Origin: Gimesia maris
Lineage (GTDB): Bacteria; Planctomycetota; Planctomycetia; Planctomycetales; Planctomycetaceae
Length of the DNA: 64,000 bases
NCBI RefSeq assembly: GCF_008298035.1
Contig: NZ_CP042910.1
Location: 1,880,001 to 1,944,000 of the forward strand
Direction of reading: 5' to 3'
This document shows, piece by piece, positions 55,799 through 64,000 of this stretch. The position numbers and the translations under genes were made by a program. Within the stretch, counting starts at the first letter, position 1. Each line of letters begins with the position of its first letter. Under the pieces are notes generated by a model that was not told where the DNA came from, made no database searches, and saw only the letters and a list, made by a program, of their open reading frames with translations.

Positions 55799-57691
55799 TC
55801 AGGAAACTTCTGCGGGGCTGGTTTGCAGCAGCACCATCTCTTTATATTTGCCGCCGGTTTCCATTAAGATTTCATGTGACCCACTTTCGATGATGCGTCC
55901 CCCTTCAAAAACAACAATCCGACTGGCGTGTGTGATTGTGCTCAGGCGGTGTGCAATTACAAAGCAGGTGCGATTCTGCATGAGCGTTGTGAGGCTGTCC
56001 TGAATCAGCCGTTCGCTTTCAGTGTCCAGATTGCTGGTGGCTTCATCAAGAATTAATATCTTGGGGTCTGCGAGAATGGCGCGAGCGATCGCCAGTCGTT
56101 GTCGTTGTCCGCCACTCAATTTAACACCGCGTTCACCGATGAGAGTCTGATAGCCGTTTGGTAAGGTTCGGATAAATTCGTCTGCATTCGCGATTTCTGC
56201 CGCATATTGAATCTGTTCGATGGTCGCTTTGCGATCTCCGTATCCAATATTATCAGCGATCGAGCCATCGAACAGAAACACATCCTGTTCAACGACGCCG
56301 ATCTGATTCCGGTAGCTTTCCACATCAAAATCAATTAAATCGTGACCATCAAGCAGAACCCGTCCTGAAGTGGGATCATAAAAACGGGCAACCAGATTGC
56401 AAAACGTTGTTTTACCGGCACCGCTGGGACCTACCAGTGCAATGGTTTCACCCGGAGCAATGTCGAGTGAAACCTCCCGTAATGCATATTGTTGAGAATT
56501 TGGATACTGAAAACTGACATTTTCAAATGTAACCTGACCTTCAATTTCCGCTTTCGTGATCGTCCGCGCGGTAGCAGATTCCATTTCGCGGGGTTCGTCG
56601 AGAAGTTCCAGTACGCGATCGAAGCCGGACAGGCTGTTCTGAAACTGCGCTGCACTTTGTGCGAGTACCGCGAGGGGACCAAGCAGCATCAGCAGGTAAG
56701 CCAGGAACATGACCAGGTCGCCGAGTGTTAATTCACCCTGCAGAACCTGCCAGCCGCCGTAGAGCAGCAGGCAGGCGGAAGCGACAGGGATCAGGGTTTC
56801 CCAGACAATTTCGATAAAACGAGACCACCACCAGGCATAGAGTTCCTGGCGTCCCATCAGGTGATTGCCACGCAGAACGCGGCTGGTTTCTGATCGCTGG
56901 CGTCCAAAGGCACGGACCACGCGCATGCCCCCGAAGGACTCCGTGGCCAAAGCGTCAACAGCAACACGCTGTGCCCGGATTTTTCGATGTTGTGGACGGA
57001 TACGACTGATCCAGGTCCGGTGTGACAGATAGACCAGGGGAACGAGAAAGAGTGCTCCCAGCAGAAGTCGCCAGTCGACCCAGGCGAGAATCACCAGGCT
57101 GCCCAGCAGTTGGATGATGGCACGACAGGGATTGTAAAGCATGCCGAAAACAAGTTCACCTACACTGCCGGCATCCTCGCGTAAAATACTCGCGGCACCT
57201 CCCGATTTGAGTTCCTGCACCCGATGGAGAGGCAGTCGGACTGCCTGCGCGAAGACATCTTTGCGAACTTTCATCTGAATCATTTTGGTCACACGAGTTG
57301 CGTGCCAGCGTCCCCAGATCTGCAGTCCGATGCGAATCAGGGAAATAATAATCACTGTCACAGTGATCGTGACCAGCATCGGCCAGGGTTCGTGCGGGAA
57401 CCAGGCCGGCATCAATTTCGGCAGTGGTTTTTTTTGGAGAACATAGTCAACTACGAATTTTGTCGCTGCTGGCGGGATCAGAGCAAGTAATGTCGCGACA
57501 GTCAGAGTTGACAGAGATAATATCACAGGCCAGCGATGCACTTTAAGCAAACCCAGAAAGCTCTTGACCAGTTCCCAGGAGGAGCGGTCTCGCGTTGTGG
57601 AAGCGTTCCCCTGTGGAGCAACGTGTGCTTCCTGAAATTCTTTTTTATATTCTTCAAACTGCTGGCGACTTGAAGGTGAATTTGTACTCAT
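55799..57691 (-). CDS. ABC exporter, fused permease and ATPase (MsbA-like)
   Basis: 630 residues. Six membrane helices in the first ~350 residues, after a polar N-terminal tail of ~50 residues, then the ATPase: Walker A GPSGAGKTT, signature LSGGQRQRLAIA, Walker B ILILDEATSNLD and H-loop IAHRLST. A homodimeric exporter of lipids, peptides or drugs; cargo unknown. It has no obvious operon partner. Confidence 0.92.
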   Translation of the reverse strand: MSTNSPSSRQQFEEYKKEFQEAHVAPQGNASTTRDRSSWELVKSFLGLLKVHRWPVILSLSTLTVATLLALIPPAATKFVVDYVLQKKPLPKLMPAWFPHEPWPMLVTITVTVIIISLIRIGLQIWGRWHATRVTKMIQMKVRKDVFAQAVRLPLHRVQELKSGGAASILREDAGSVGELVFGMLYNPCRAIIQLLGSLVILAWVDWRLLLGALFLVPLVYLSHRTWISRIRPQHRKIRAQRVAVDALATESFGGMRVVRAFGRQRSETSRVLRGNHLMGRQELYAWWWSRFIEIVWETLIPVASACLLLYGGWQVLQGELTLGDLVMFLAYLLMLLGPLAVLAQSAAQFQNSLSGFDRVLELLDEPREMESATARTITKAEIEGQVTFENVSFQYPNSQQYALREVSLDIAPGETIALVGPSGAGKTTFCNLVARFYDPTSGRVLLDGHDLIDFDVESYRNQIGVVEQDVFLFDGSIADNIGYGDRKATIEQIQYAAEIANADEFIRTLPNGYQTLIGERGVKLSGGQRQRLAIARAILADPKILILDEATSNLDTESERLIQDSLTTLMQNRTCFVIAHRLSTITHASRIVVFEGGRIIESGSHEILMETGGKYKEMVLLQTSPAEVS

Positions 57692-58000
57692 GGACGATCT
57701 TTATATTGATGATCTCTGCAAAACAGGTCATTTGAGGAGTGGTAAGTGAATGCCGGCAATAAAGGCCTGATCTCATTATATTCAGGAAGGTGAATGAATG
57801 CGAACTGTATGCTGAAATCAGTGCAGGGGATCAGGGGAGAGAGCCTGTTTAGACTAATCAAGTAAGCCTGAATTGATCAGACACTTTGAAAAATGCAAGA
57901 TCATTTAGCAGGAATGGAATTTCAGAGAAGCTATTACATTGATTGAGAGGAAAACACCGCAGTACGGAATCGTTGTTCCGTACTGCGTGGATCGGGTGAA
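57692..58000. other. 309-base intergenic stretch
   Basis: It contains the terminator at 57951-57987 and the presumed promoter of the ABC exporter (minus strand). Otherwise nothing is seen. Confidence 0.5.
57951..57987 (-). terminator. Hairpin terminator after the small lipoprotein gene
   Basis: A perfect twelve-base stem (CGCAGTACGGAA / TTCCGTACTGCG, 57958-57969 and 57976-57987) with a six-base loop, 13 bases past the stop of the lipoprotein gene. The T-run after it on the minus strand is short (GTGTTTTCC), so efficiency is uncertain. Confidence 0.75.
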
Positions 58001-58498
58001 TTATTTTGTGACCAGGTCTTGAGGTTTATCGTCTGTCAGTGGAAAATCAATCGTATTTGGCTTGTCGGCAATGACGGTCACGCGCAGTCCGGACTTTTCC
58101 AGATCACCATACCATTCTGGAATGACTGAGACCGGTTCCGCGTTTGCCTTGACGGTATCTTCGGGTAGTCCGGAGCCTCCGGAACTGGTGAGAGCTGTAA
58201 TCATTACTTTGTAGTCGCCGGGTATTACACCATCTTCTGTGCTAAAAGTTTCCATTACATAAAAGCCATCGCCTCTGACTTTTCCCTGAGCAGGAGGCCC
58301 CCCTTTGACTGGGACAAAAAGTAGTGAGCCAATTTTCAAAGGCTTTCCATTATAACTGATGGTTCCCGAAACAGGGGATCGCGCCGGGTGACCGTCGCCA
58401 CACCCTGTCATGGTTACGATGATTAAACAGAACAGGAATAAAACTGAGTTTGAAAAGATGAAAGGACGTCTCAAAAAAAATTGCTGTATGATAATCAT
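58001..58498 (-). CDS. Small lipoprotein paired with the DUF1559 protein
   Basis: 165 residues from the ATG at 58498. A hydrophobic leader ends at a lipobox-like IVTMTGCGDG. The rest is a single beta-sandwich-like domain (VSGTISYNGKPLKIGSLLFVPV; GFYVMETFSTEDGVIPGDYKVMI) like carboxypeptidase-regulatory or transthyretin-like domains found behind DUF1559 genes in planctomycetes. Function unknown. It lies 117 bases downstream of the DUF1559 gene on the same strand and ends at a hairpin. Confidence 0.82.
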   Translation of the reverse strand: MIIIQQFFLRRPFIFSNSVLFLFCLIIVTMTGCGDGHPARSPVSGTISYNGKPLKIGSLLFVPVKGGPPAQGKVRGDGFYVMETFSTEDGVIPGDYKVMITALTSSGGSGLPEDTVKANAEPVSVIPEWYGDLEKSGLRVTVIADKPNTIDFPLTDDKPQDLVTK

Positions 58499-58615
58499 GG
58501 GTAACACTTTTTCGATGTTGAAGTGAGAATAGTAAAAATTGAATTGTGACAGTACTTCGGACCAATTTATCGACGATCGATAACTTCCGCCGACAGAGTG
58601 CATTCGATTTGAATC

Positions 58616-59572
58616 TTACCATTCGCCGAGGACTTCTCCGCCGGCTCGTGTTCCCAATGCTTTGAACAGTGCGAGATCGATATTTTCACTGATAAAGTGA
58701 ACCGAACCGTCGCCCATCATGAAATGAGCACCACCAATGTGGTAGCTGGTAAAAGGTGTATGATTCGTTCCGAAATCTCCCCGATAGTTGATTGGGAACT
58801 GAATGTTCTTACTGTCCAGTGTCAGCCTGCGGGTGTCCGTATACCAATACATTCCCCAGGTCCAGGGTTGAATTCCTCCCCAGCCAGCCTTCATTGAAGA
58901 GGACCAGCCGCGCGATGAAGAAGACTCTCCCAACAGAATTGTGTTCGTGGCACCATCAGTAATATCGCGAAAACGGATTTTACTGTGTGGATACATGAGA
59001 CCGGTATTGGCCCAGCGATAGTTATTACTGTCTGAGGGGTTCGTTACATCTTCAATACGCCCGGCACAACCGCGATAGTGCAGGGCGCCATGTCCCACAA
59101 TCCAGGGGAGTGTGGAGTTCACAATATCTGGTGAGCGATCTCCCAGAGCGGAGGAAGGACAGGCAAAGACAGGTACAGGTCCCCAGATCTGACTGGAACC
59201 ATTATGGGGAGCAGAGTCATACCGCCAGGGGGCCAGTTGTGTGATGGGGTTCGCAGAGAAACTCTCCATAGCATTTACACGGTTGGCTTCATCAATATAA
59301 GGGAAAATTTTGGGAGCCCAACCCATGTGATAGCCACCACCAACATAGCTGGGGGTTGGATGGCTGCCATTCGGAAAGCAGGTAAAGGTGTCATGATAGT
59401 TGTGGAAGGCGAGTCCCAGCTGCTTCAAGTTATTCTTGCATTGTGAGCGGCGGGCTGCTTCACGTGCCTGCTGGACCGCAGGTAGCAGCAGAGCAATCAG
59501 AATAGCGATGATCGCGATGACAACGAGTAATTCGATTAAAGTAAAAGCTTTGCGTCTGGATAAATTGCCCAT
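58616..59572 (-). CDS. DUF1559 prepilin-like protein
   Basis: 318 residues. The N-terminus is a type IV prepilin/pseudopilin leader: [20 protein letters not shown], with cleavage expected before Phe. The body is the planctomycete DUF1559 domain ([20 protein letters not shown]) ending in the H-x9-DG region ([18 protein letters not shown]). Planctomycete genomes carry many such paralogues; they are thought to be pseudopilin-like surface or secretion components. GAGGAAA lies upstream of the ATG. Confidence 0.93.
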   Translation of the reverse strand: MGNLSRRKAFTLIELLVVIAIIAILIALLLPAVQQAREAARRSQCKNNLKQLGLAFHNYHDTFTCFPNGSHPTPSYVGGGYHMGWAPKIFPYIDEANRVNAMESFSANPITQLAPWRYDSAPHNGSSQIWGPVPVFACPSSALGDRSPDIVNSTLPWIVGHGALHYRGCAGRIEDVTNPSDSNNYRWANTGLMYPHSKIRFRDITDGATNTILLGESSSSRGWSSSMKAGWGGIQPWTWGMYWYTDTRRLTLDSKNIQFPINYRGDFGTNHTPFTSYHIGGAHFMMGDGSVHFISENIDLALFKALGTRAGGEVLGEW

Positions 59573-59986
59573 GGGATGATTTCCTCATAAAAAATTTTCA
59601 ATAGAGAAGGAAATATTGAGCGGCTGATAGCTGAGTCGCTTTTTTCAATAGCTGGCAAGAGTTCATTATTAAAGATAAGTAAATATCCTAAACAAAATGG
59701 TATACTAAGAGGCTGGGTTGTCAATCTTTTTTTAATAAAACTACCTATCTGTATTTTAATAGAAATGATGAGGCGTATTTATTGTTTTAGCGATGCGTCA
59801 GTTTGCCAGAAATTTTATTAATCATTCTGATTTCTTGAGAAATTCCTTGAAATCACATGTTGCCTATCGTTTCGACGGGTTTCTCTGGACCTGAGTGGGT
59901 GTCGAACGTAACATGAATTTGACGTATTCTTTTGATATCCTTCCTCATAAAAACATCCCTGTTTTAAGAGCCAGCTTTAAACGTTT
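59573..59986. other. 414-base intergenic stretch
   Basis: AT-rich divergent region between the DUF1559 and PSCyt1 genes. It includes a plus-strand hairpin-like run near 59618-59646 (AGCG...CGCT then six T), but no plus-strand gene precedes it. No coding region is supported. Promoters for both genes are presumably here. Confidence 0.45.
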
Positions 59987-62900
59987 ATGCCTTACCTGTC
60001 CAAACTAATTATTGTGATTTCGGGTGTTATTGCCGGGAATCAGTTGTGTGCAGCGGACCAGATCAATTTCAGTCATGACATTCTGCCGATTCTTTCGGAT
60101 CGTTGCTTTCATTGTCATGGTCCGGATCCGACGCATCGTGAAGCCGATCTCAGGCTCGATCTGGTCGAAGCAGCGACTGAGAATCGAGATGGTGCGTTTG
60201 CCATTGCTCCCGGTAAGCCGGAACTGAGTGAGGTTCTGGCGCGGATAACCAGTTCCGACGCGGATCTGCTAATGCCGCCCGCTGATTCGCATCGTAAACC
60301 ACTCACTAAAAAACAGATTGAAACGATCCGTCAATGGATTGCAGAAGGGGCACAATGGGGGAAGCACTGGTCGTTCGAGCCACCCGTTAAAGTCGCGTTG
60401 AATGAGCAGGAAGCGAAACTCAATCCCATTGATGCGCTGGTGGAACGAAAGCTGACTGAAGAGCGACTCGTGTTTTCAAAACCGGCGTCCCGACGAACTC
60501 TGATTCGCCGGCTCTCCTTTGATTTGACGGGGCTGCCGCCGACGGTGGATGAAGTGGAAGCTTTCGTGAATGACAAGTCATCCGATGCGGATCAGAAGCT
60601 GGTCAATCGTCTGCTGAAGTCAAAACATTACGGCGAGCGAATGGCGATGTGGTGGCTGGATCTGGCACGCTACTCTGATACCGATGGTTTTCAGCAGGAT
60701 TCTACCAGGACAAACTGGCCGTGGAGGGACTGGGTGATTCAGTCATTCAATGAGAACAAACCCTTCGATCAGTTTACGATTGAGCAGTTCGCCGGCGATC
60801 TCTTGCCGGATGCCACAGACGAGCAGAAACTGGCGACCTGTTTTCACCGGAATCACATGACCAATGGAGAAGGGGGCCGCGATCCCGAAGAGTCGCGCGT
60901 CGATTATGTAATCGACCGGGTCAACACCACGGGAACGGTCTGGCTCGGATTGACACTGGGTTGCTGCCAGTGTCATTCCCACAAGTTTGATCCAATCTCA
61001 CAGGCGGACTACTATAGTCTCTATGCATTCTTCAACAGTATTGACGAAGATGGCAAGGCCGGCAGTCGCGCAAAGCCGTATTTAAAATTTCAATCGCCAC
61101 TGGCAGCACGCGCCGTCAAAGAGGCACAGCAGGTCGCGGACGATCGCAAACCACGGGAAACTGCTGCACTTCAGCAGGCGAAACAGGAGTTTGAACCGTG
61201 GCTGGTTCAGCAACTGCAGAAGGTACAGAATGAGTTTACCGCCTGGCATCTGCCGGAACTGCGATCGGTGACCTCTGTTGAAGGCACCAGGTTGTCTGTT
61301 GAGTCTGAGGGGGTGATTCAAGCCAGGGGCCCGGAACTCAGGCAGGATGATTATCGACTGAGCGTAGCGACAGACTTACCTCGAGTCACCGGTTTGCGGC
61401 TGGAAGTCTTTCCGCATGAATCGCATACCGCAGGAAAACTGAGTCGTGGCGACAGTGGCGAATTTATTCTGACGGACGTCAAACTACAGGTCCGTCGTGA
61501 AGGGAGTTCCCAGCTGCGCGATATTGACTTTGTCTCCGCGATTGCCGATGTCGAAAAAAATGTCAAAGGTCGCAACTACGGAAAAATCAAAGATACACTC
61601 GATGACGATCCCCGGAATGGCTGGACGACCGAAACCCATGATGCGCACCAGAAGCATGTCGCCGTATTCGAACTGGCAGAACCTCTGGTCCTGGATGAGC
61701 GCGAAGAACTGATCTTCGTAATGCTGCATCGATCCACAGAAGGAGATGCGAATATTGGCCGCTTTCGAGTGATGCTGACAGACCAGCCGGGGCCCGCTGT
61801 CCGTTCATTGGAACCAATGCCTTTAGAAGCACTCGCAGCAGCAAAAATAGAGGATCCTGAAAAACTGGATGCGAAATTGAAGCAACGGCTGCTGGATCAG
61901 TTTCTGGTGGATCATGAACATTATCAACAGCGTAAATCAGAACTGGATCAGGCAAATACGCAACTGGCGCAGGTGAAAAAGGCAGCCGGCGAGCTGAACG
62001 TGATGGTTCTGGCGGAACGGAAAGAACCCCGCAAATCATTTGTGCTGGAGCGGGGCGTCTGGGACAAGCACGGCAAAGAAGTTTCACGTTCGGTACCCGC
62101 TGCGGTGCTTGCCCTGCCTGCAGAGAAGACTAAAGATCGATTGGATCTGGCAGAGTGGCTGGTCTCACATCAGAATCCTTTAACGGCGCGTGTGGTGGTC
62201 AATCACTTGTGGCAGAACTGTTTTGGGACGGGACTGGTTCGTACACCGGGAGACTTTGGTCTGCAGGGAGAATTACCGACTCATCCAGATGTACTCGACT
62301 GGCTGGCGGTCGAATTGATGGAGCATGATTGGAACCTGCAGCATATTCTCCGGCTGATTGTGACCAGCCGCACGTATCAGCAGCAGAGCAAAGTCACTGC
62401 GGAACTACTGGAACGCGATCCGGAAAATCGCCTGCTGGCACGGGGAGCCCGCTTTCGTTTACCCAGCTGGATGATTCGTGATGCGGCGCTCCAGGCGAGT
62501 GGACTGCTCAACCCGGCGCTGGGAGGTCCCCCTGTGATGCCTTATCAACCACAGGGCGTCTGGACCGAAATGTTTATGGGGCGCTTCCGCTATGAACCCA
62601 GCCAGGGAGCGGCCCAGTATCGAAGGAGCCTGTATGCCTTCTGGCGTCGTTCGAGTGCTCCCACATTTCTGTTTGACAGTGCGCAGCGTCGGGTGTGTGA
62701 AGTGCAGCCCCGACGGACTAATACTCCGCTGCAGGCTTTAACGTTACTTAACGATCAAAGTGTTCTCGAATCTTCCAGGGAACTGGCGCGAATGGCGATC
62801 CAGCGGAAGAAAGCGGCTGAGGAACGGCTGGATTTCATAGCACAGCATATTCTTTCGAGAACACTACAGCAGCGGGAGTCGGAAGTTCTGAAACAGGAAC

Positions 62901-63067
62901 AGCAGCAGTCTTTTGCTTATTATCGCAGGAAACCCGATGAAGCTTTGAAGCTGATTTCCAGTGGACAGCCTCCAGCCGAAAATAAAGTTTCGCCCGAGGA
63001 ACTGGCTGCTTATATGGTGGTGGCCAGTATGGTTTTTAACCTGGATGAGGCGATGACTCATGAATAA
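59987..63067 (+). CDS. PSCyt1 / DUF1549 / DUF1553 exported cytochrome c-type protein
   Basis: 1,026 residues. Signal peptide of about 23 residues (LIIVISGVIAGNQLCA). PSCyt1 haem domain with CFHCHGPDP near residue 40. DUF1549 at about residues 140-350 (DALVERKLTEERLVFSKPAS; YGERMAMWWLDLARYSDTDG). A beta-rich discoidin/CBM-like insert spans about residues 430-610. DUF1553 at about 720-980 (NPLTARVVVNHLWQNCFGTGL; RRTNTPLQALTLLNDQ). Typically paired with a DUF1501 protein, whose start overlaps this stop by eight bases. Thought to act on sulphated polysaccharides or other extracellular substrates; unproven. Confidence 0.93.
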   Translation: MPYLSKLIIVISGVIAGNQLCAADQINFSHDILPILSDRCFHCHGPDPTHREADLRLDLVEAATENRDGAFAIAPGKPELSEVLARITSSDADLLMPPADSHRKPLTKKQIETIRQWIAEGAQWGKHWSFEPPVKVALNEQEAKLNPIDALVERKLTEERLVFSKPASRRTLIRRLSFDLTGLPPTVDEVEAFVNDKSSDADQKLVNRLLKSKHYGERMAMWWLDLARYSDTDGFQQDSTRTNWPWRDWVIQSFNENKPFDQFTIEQFAGDLLPDATDEQKLATCFHRNHMTNGEGGRDPEESRVDYVIDRVNTTGTVWLGLTLGCCQCHSHKFDPISQADYYSLYAFFNSIDEDGKAGSRAKPYLKFQSPLAARAVKEAQQVADDRKPRETAALQQAKQEFEPWLVQQLQKVQNEFTAWHLPELRSVTSVEGTRLSVESEGVIQARGPELRQDDYRLSVATDLPRVTGLRLEVFPHESHTAGKLSRGDSGEFILTDVKLQVRREGSSQLRDIDFVSAIADVEKNVKGRNYGKIKDTLDDDPRNGWTTETHDAHQKHVAVFELAEPLVLDEREELIFVMLHRSTEGDANIGRFRVMLTDQPGPAVRSLEPMPLEALAAAKIEDPEKLDAKLKQRLLDQFLVDHEHYQQRKSELDQANTQLAQVKKAAGELNVMVLAERKEPRKSFVLERGVWDKHGKEVSRSVPAAVLALPAEKTKDRLDLAEWLVSHQNPLTARVVVNHLWQNCFGTGLVRTPGDFGLQGELPTHPDVLDWLAVELMEHDWNLQHILRLIVTSRTYQQQSKVTAELLERDPENRLLARGARFRLPSWMIRDAALQASGLLNPALGGPPVMPYQPQGVWTEMFMGRFRYEPSQGAAQYRRSLYAFWRRSSAPTFLFDSAQRRVCEVQPRRTNTPLQALTLLNDQSVLESSRELARMAIQRKKAAEERLDFIAQHILSRTLQQRESEVLKQEQQQSFAYYRRKPDEALKLISSGQPPAENKVSPEELAAYMVVASMVFNLDEAMTHE

Positions 63068-64000
63068 TTCAATTGAAAACGCCGCACTGGCAGAAACCCG
63101 ACGTTATTTTCTGGGTCGTGGAGCCGGCGTCAGTCTGGGAGCGATGGCCCTCGGTCTGTTAGAAAGCACACGTCGTGTGGCTGCAAAACCAAATTCTAAT
63201 ATCGGCCTGGCAGATCTGCCGCACAAACCGCCGCGGGCGAAGAATGTGATCTTCCTGACTCAGTCGGGCGGCCCATCTCAGATTGAGTTGTTCGACCACA
63301 AACCCGATCTCATGAAGTGGGCAGGCAAGGAACTGCCGGAGAGTGTACGCGGCGGACAACGGCTGACCACGATGACTGCCAATCAGAAGCAGTTAATCAT
63401 GCCGTCCCGCACGAAGTTCAAGCGGTATGGTGAAAGCGGCGCGACGCTGGGAGAGTGGCTGCCTTATCATGGGGAAGTCGCGGATGAGCTCTGTTTCATC
63501 AAGTCGATGGTCACTGATCAGATCAACCACGCTCCTGCGATGACGAAATTTCTGACCGGACATCAGTTGCCGGGACGACCCTCCATTGGTGCCTGGAGCA
63601 GTTACGGGCTGGGCAGCGAAAATCAGAATCTGCCGGATTACCTGGTGCTGATTTCGAAGATGAAGCGACCCAGTGATCAACCGTTGTACGACCATTACTG
63701 GGGGAGTGGATTCCTGCCTTCACGATATCAGGGGGTCAAACTGAGGAATGCGAAAGAGCCCGTTCTCTATCTGCGCGATCCCGATGGCATGCCCCGCAGC
63801 ATTCGTCGAGGCATGTTAAACGGAATAACCGAACTGAATCAGCTGCGACTGGAACAAACGGGCGACCCGGAAATTGAAACGCGGATTCGACAATATGAAA
63901 TGGCATGGCGGATGCAGTCCAGCATTCCCGAGCTGAATGATCTAAGTGATGAACCGGAATCCACGTTCGAGTTATACGGACCCGATTCAAGGCGTCCGGG
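63060..64000 (+). CDS. DUF1501 protein (3' end outside window)
   Basis: Open from the ATG at 63060 to the window edge, 313 codons visible. A Tat-like leader (TRRYFLGRGAGVSLGAMALG) starts the protein, followed by DUF1501 sequence: NVIFLTQSGGPSQIELFDHK, SGATLGEWLPYHGEVADELC, TDQINHAPAMTKFLTGHQLPG. The start overlaps the previous gene's stop by eight bases, a sign of coupled translation. DUF1501 proteins are sulphatase/phosphatase-fold-like and accompany PSCyt1 proteins in planctomycetes. Confidence 0.92.
   Translation, partial: MNNSIENAALAETRRYFLGRGAGVSLGAMALGLLESTRRVAAKPNSNIGLADLPHKPPRAKNVIFLTQSGGPSQIELFDHKPDLMKWAGKELPESVRGGQRLTTMTANQKQLIMPSRTKFKRYGESGATLGEWLPYHGEVADELCFIKSMVTDQINHAPAMTKFLTGHQLPGRPSIGAWSSYGLGSENQNLPDYLVLISKMKRPSDQPLYDHYWGSGFLPSRYQGVKLRNAKEPVLYLRDPDGMPRSIRRGMLNGITELNQLRLEQTGDPEIETRIRQYEMAWRMQSSIPELNDLSDEPESTFELYGPDSRRP

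Noticed and set aside
59618..59646. Hairpin followed by six T on the plus strand in the gap before the PSCyt1 gene
   Set aside because: Stem of four to six imperfect pairs and no transcript upstream on that strand; a small RNA end cannot be supported from sequence alone.

Overview
The window looks like a chromosomal segment of a planctomycete. The base composition is near 50% GC by eye, and the gene content is typical of the phylum. It includes a PVC-type dehydrogenase/haem-domain giant protein, a PSCyt1/DUF1549/DUF1553 protein overlapping a DUF1501 protein, a prepilin-like DUF1559 protein paired with a small lipoprotein, large exported LamG and WD40 proteins, and Tat-like leaders. A Gimesia/Planctomyces-type organism is my best guess; this is inference from gene content, not from an alignment. 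I saw no tRNA, rRNA, CRISPR array, insertion sequence or prophage.

Layout. 1-5230: the 3' part of a ceramidase-like / PVC dehydrogenase / cytochrome c fusion. 5236-7453: small genes (DJ-1/PfpI, a four-helix membrane protein, a cupin, a VOC protein). 7478-11362 (minus): a three-gene glucosylglycerate operon (HAD phosphatase, GT81 synthase, GH13_18 phosphorylase). 11613-17880 (plus): an exported LamG/glycosidase-like protein, then a histidine-rich membrane protein overlapping a membrane-TPR protein. 17949-21109 (minus): a MoxR/chelatase-type AAA ATPase with its VWA partner. 21399-22923: a truncated beta-lactamase-family remnant running into a SelA-like PLP enzyme. 22940-24187 (minus): a Tat-exported protein of unknown function. 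24375-27505 (plus): a GntR(YtrA)-ABC-permease operon with a visible promoter/operator. 27585-30732: selO, convergent with msrB and a plant-like SABATH methyltransferase. 31260-37328: an unknown acidic protein and a membrane-anchored WD40 giant with about 37 blades. 37369-40499 (minus): a macro-domain protein coupled to an orphan solute-binding lipoprotein, and a Y-family polymerase coupled to a divergent SRAP-like protein. 40670-42262: an FMN glutamate synthase-like protein.

42334-48613 (minus) is a compact respiratory operon: CoxII-cyt c, CoxI-CoxIII fusion, CtaG, a small membrane protein, Rieske and cyt b-cyt c fusion. Four successive junctions are 4-base start/stop overlaps. It encodes a menaquinol:cytochrome c reductase and an aa3-type oxidase, each carrying its own tethered cytochrome c. 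49006-51346 holds a serine hydrolase and an exported esterase-like gene interrupted by one TAA. 51373-55544 (minus) holds a TPCP-type P1B ATPase, a ZIP-family protein and a di-haem cytochrome c peroxidase with a clear terminator. 55799-57691 is an ABC exporter. 58001-59572 is the lipoprotein/DUF1559 pair. 59987 to the window end is the PSCyt1 and DUF1501 pair, the last gene being cut by the window.

The most interesting points are the SRAP-like/Y-polymerase cassette, the lone SABATH methyltransferase, the complete make-and-recycle glucosylglycerate operon, the macro-domain/solute-binding-protein pair, the histidine-rich membrane/TPR pair and the fused, translationally coupled respiratory operon.
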